A stretch of DNA of 64,000 nucleotides, taken from contig NZ_QYUN01000003.1 in NCBI RefSeq assembly GCF_003590875.1, positions 434,001-498,000 on the forward strand. The letters run 5' to 3'. The stretch is from Noviherbaspirillum cavernae (lineage in GTDB: Bacteria > Pseudomonadota > Gammaproteobacteria > Burkholderiales > Burkholderiaceae_D). A program made the translations under genes and the position numbers. The notes under the pieces were generated by a model. It was not told the origin of the DNA. It saw only the letters and a list, made by a program, of their open reading frames with translations, and did no database searches. Numbering within the stretch: the stretch's first letter is position 1; every line of letters starts with the position of its first letter. This document shows positions 61,585 to 64,000 of this stretch, piece by piece.

Positions 61585-61919
61585 CTACACCTTGTCGTGC
61601 CAGTCCTTCTGCTCCTTGGGAGAACGGTAGAAGATGGAATTGGTCTGCTCGCCTTCCTTGCAGGTCAGGCGGTCGATGCCGCCGGGCATTCGTGCGTACG
61701 GGTGCAACGCTACCGGCTGATCGCGTTCGGCGCGGACTGTCCGGGCCGGCCTTCGCGTCCGCTTTCCTCGTCGAGGACGGATGGCATCGGATCGCCTGCG
61801 GCATCGTCTCTTCCCTGGATCAATACCGGATTGTTGCCCATCGTGATGCCGTCGCGCGTGATGGTGCAGCCGGCGAGCCAGGCGGATATGGCAACAACAA
61901 GAAGCAGCAGACGTGTCAT
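61585..61919 (-). pseudogene. Small lipoprotein gene, probably frameshifted
   Basis: From 61919 the strand encodes MTRLLLLVVAISAWLAGCTI, a good lipoprotein signal with lipobox LAGC, and stops after 69 residues. The protein-like segment GGIDRLTCKEGEQTNSIFYR then SPKEQKDWHDKV follows in another frame up to a stop at 61585. A single indel near 61715 would join them into one protein of about 110 residues. If the short form is functional it is a 69-residue lipoprotein. Confidence 0.45.
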
Positions 61920-62104
61920 TGAACCCTCCTCGCATGGCTATGCGTATTAGAGCTCGGATCGGCGCGCCGGTTCAAGGGCGGGACGGCTGACGCATCCTTT
62001 CTCGATGCTTGTTGATGCAGGTATATAGTGACTATGCGGCGGCTGTGCGGCGGCCACGCGAAGGCTTTCCGGCGCGAAAGCAGGGTGCGCTGATGCGCCC
62101 GCCA

Positions 62105-64000
62105 TCAACCCGGTTGCAGATGCGTTTTCAGCAAGGCCGTGAACTCGTCCGCCGCGATCGGCTTGCTGAAGTAGTAGCCCTGCATCTCGTCGCACGCGTG
62201 TTCGCGCAGGAAGGCTTCCTGCTCCATCGTCTCGACGCCTTCGGCCACCACGGTGAGGCTCAAGGTCTTGCCCATCGCGATGATGGCTTCCGTGATCGCC
62301 TTGTCGTCGGCGCTGGTGGCGATGTCGCGAATGAACGAGCGGTCCACCTTCAGCGTGTCGATCGGGAAGTTCTTGAGCTGGCCGAGCGATGAGTAGCCCG
62401 TGCCGAAGTCGTCGATGGCCAGCCGCACGCCCATCGCCTTGATCGCCGTCAACAGCTTGATCGCGCGCTCCGGATGATGCACCACCATCCCTTCCGTGAT
62501 TTCGATTTCGAGCAGGTGCGGCGCAAGGCCGGTCTCCGCCAGCACGGCGGCGATGTCGCCCAGCAGATTTTCGTCGGCAAACTGGCGCACGGAGAGATTG
62601 ACCGCGACACAGATCGGCGGCAGGCCCTGCCGCTGCCACGCCATATTCTGTTCGCAGGCGGTGCGCAGCACCCATTTGCCGATCGGCACGATCATGCCTG
62701 TTTCTTCGGCGACCGGGATGAAGCGGTTCGGCGCGACGGAACCCAGTTCCGCGTTCTGCCAGCGCAGCAGCGCCTCCACGCCGGTGATCGACCCCTTCTT
62801 CAAATCGAGCTTGGCCTGATAGTGCAGCGAGAATTCATCGTGCTCCATCGCGTGCCGCAGGTTTGCTTCCAGCGTCAGGCGCTCCAGCGACAGCGTCTTG
62901 ATATCGGTCGAATAGAACTGGAAATTGTTCTTGCCCTCTTCCTTCGCGTAGTACATCGCGATGTCGGCATTCTTCATCAGCGTCTGTTCATCCTGTCCGT
63001 GTTCGGGGAAGGTCGCGATGCCGATGCTGGCGGTGACGCGGCACTCCTGGCCCATCAGCATGATCGGCTTCAACGCTGCCGACAGTATCCTGCGCGCGAC
63101 GACAGCGATCTGCTCGCTGTCTTCCGACTCCTGGATCAGGATGACGAACTCGTCGCCGCCCAGCCGCGCCAGCACGTCGCTGGCGCGCAGCACCTGCTTG
63201 AAGCGCGCGGCGATCTCCTTCAACAGCCGGTCGCCCGCCTCATGGCCGAGTGTGTCGTTGACGAACTTGAAGCGGTCGAGGTCGATGAACAGCACCGCGA
63301 AGTTGCGCTTGTGGCGCTGCGATGTCGAGATCGCGTGATTCACCAGTTCGCTGAACATCAGACGGTTCGGCAGCCTGGTCAGACCGTCGTGCGTCGCGAG
63401 AAACTGGATGCGCTCCTCGGCGATCTTCTGCTCGGTGATTTCGCGCGACACGCCGCGATAGCCGAGGAACTGCCCCTCGTTGTCCACCACCGGTTCGCCG
63501 CTGACGCTGATGTAGTAAGGCCGGCCGCCGGGCAGCAGGCGGTACATGATGACGTCGCGGAACGATTCGCCACCGTCAAGCAGCACGCGATGCGCATCCC
63601 AGCCGCCGCCGGCCTGGATTTCCAGCTCCGTCTCCCACGGCCGCCGCCCGAGGAAGGAACGCTGCGTCGCCATCACGTTGGTATGGCGGCTGTCCATGCG
63701 CGTGTAGCGGAACTCGCTGTCCTGTTCCCAGTACCAGTCGGTGGAGAGATTGGTCAATCCGCGAAAGCGCGCCTCGCTCTCGCGCAATGCCCGCTCCACC
63801 TTGCGCCGTTCGGTCACGTCGCGCAGCATGCCGCGAAATCCTGACGGCTCGCCGTCGGCATTGACGATGAGCTTCACCGAACCTTCGCTGACTACCTTGC
63901 GGCCATCCTTGCGTATTGTTTCCCAGTCATAGCCGTTTGACGGCACGCCGGTCTGATAGACCTCGTTGAATGCCTTCAGCACACGCACCGCGACTTCGGG
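62105..64000 (-). CDS. PAS-GGDEF-EAL cyclic di-GMP protein (runs off the right edge)
   Basis: At least 631 residues; the frame is open to base 64000, so the start is outside. At least two PAS/PAC units (GFRGMLRDVTERRKVERALR and GYRGVSREITEQKIAEERIQ at their ends) precede a GGDEF domain with RASD then GGDEF (intact I-site and active site) and an EAL domain with VEALLRW, EITEGMVV and AIDDFGTGYSSL. All key residues are present, so both synthesis and hydrolysis of cyclic di-GMP are possible. The visible part is cytoplasmic. Confidence 0.95.
   Translation of the reverse strand, partial: PEVAVRVLKAFNEVYQTGVPSNGYDWETIRKDGRKVVSEGSVKLIVNADGEPSGFRGMLRDVTERRKVERALRESEARFRGLTNLSTDWYWEQDSEFRYTRMDSRHTNVMATQRSFLGRRPWETELEIQAGGGWDAHRVLLDGGESFRDVIMYRLLPGGRPYYISVSGEPVVDNEGQFLGYRGVSREITEQKIAEERIQFLATHDGLTRLPNRLMFSELVNHAISTSQRHKRNFAVLFIDLDRFKFVNDTLGHEAGDRLLKEIAARFKQVLRASDVLARLGGDEFVILIQESEDSEQIAVVARRILSAALKPIMLMGQECRVTASIGIATFPEHGQDEQTLMKNADIAMYYAKEEGKNNFQFYSTDIKTLSLERLTLEANLRHAMEHDEFSLHYQAKLDLKKGSITGVEALLRWQNAELGSVAPNRFIPVAEETGMIVPIGKWVLRTACEQNMAWQRQGLPPICVAVNLSVRQFADENLLGDIAAVLAETGLAPHLLEIEITEGMVVHHPERAIKLLTAIKAMGVRLAIDDFGTGYSSLGQLKNFPIDTLKVDRSFIRDIATSADDKAITEAIIAMGKTLSLTVVAEGVETMEQEAFLREHACDEMQGYYFSKPIAADEFTALLKTHLQPG

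Noticed and set aside
1..64000. CRISPR array, tRNA or rRNA genes, replication origin
   Set aside because: No regularly spaced repeat-spacer structure, no cloverleaf with a GTTCRA arm and no rRNA-like stretch was noticed on reading either strand; a covariance-model scan would be decisive.

Overview
The window looks like a chromosomal segment of a betaproteobacterium (Burkholderiales, probably Oxalobacteraceae-like). The evidence is about 60 % G+C, a Bug-type tricarboxylate receptor, CaiB-type CoA transferase and acyl-CoA clusters, LivK/Urt-type amide transport and DUF6351 proteins. No rRNA, tRNA or CRISPR array was recognised. The assignment is inferred from gene content only.

Region 1 (1-28093) is mostly ordinary chromosome. 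It holds the 5' part of a DEAD-box helicase, a bestrophin, a CoA-transferase divergent from a LysR regulator, and two acyl-CoA catabolic gene sets. One set is GntR/enoyl-CoA hydratase/CaiB/Bug receptor. The other is MarR with a LivK-type binding protein, acyl-CoA ligase, enoyl-CoA hydratase and an LCAD-type dehydrogenase. Then come a NYN/LOTUS protein, a DUF6351 lipoprotein, selU, an MFS carrier, katE, selD and a MoaD-like/BNR pair. Eroded remnants (alpha/beta hydrolase, Nramp) and a TA-flanked miniature element lie between them.

Region 2 (28101-41088) is the most unusual part. It is an integron-type cassette area with at least six attC-like sites and small co-oriented ORFs, but no integrase gene in the window. 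Every cassette I could delimit starts with bases complementary to the R'' end of its own attC. A 215-bp module occurs three times. It carries a sigma-70-like promoter, a Shine-Dalgarno sequence and a short leader peptide MLDKS(S), and ends in AAATCAAG/TT. Two copies sit exactly at the head of a cassette run and the third is fused in frame to an amidohydrolase gene. I read it as a duplicated attI-plus-promoter platform (inference). An IS1182-family element, a phospholipase D-like lipoprotein gene, RAYT-transposase remnants and a roughly 0.8-kb duplication with a miniature element inserted in one copy complete the region.

Region 3 (41155-47845) has a PAS-GGDEF cyclase, an unrecognised protein, PBP1A, a CHRD lipoprotein and a decayed hydroxyacid dehydrogenase. 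Region 4 (47932-57615) is one minus-strand operon: amidase, Tat-exported binding protein, two permeases, two ATPases, nitrilase and a PNPOx-like protein. A TrmB-family regulator lies upstream, and four copies of a GTCG-N8-CGAC dyad lie near the two promoters. Together they suggest regulated uptake and hydrolysis of a nitrile or amide. Region 5 (57616-64000) has an AT-rich gap, an orphan 903-residue flavoprotein-like gene, an internally deleted polyamine-type permease, a frameshifted lipoprotein and a PAS-GGDEF-EAL protein running off the edge.
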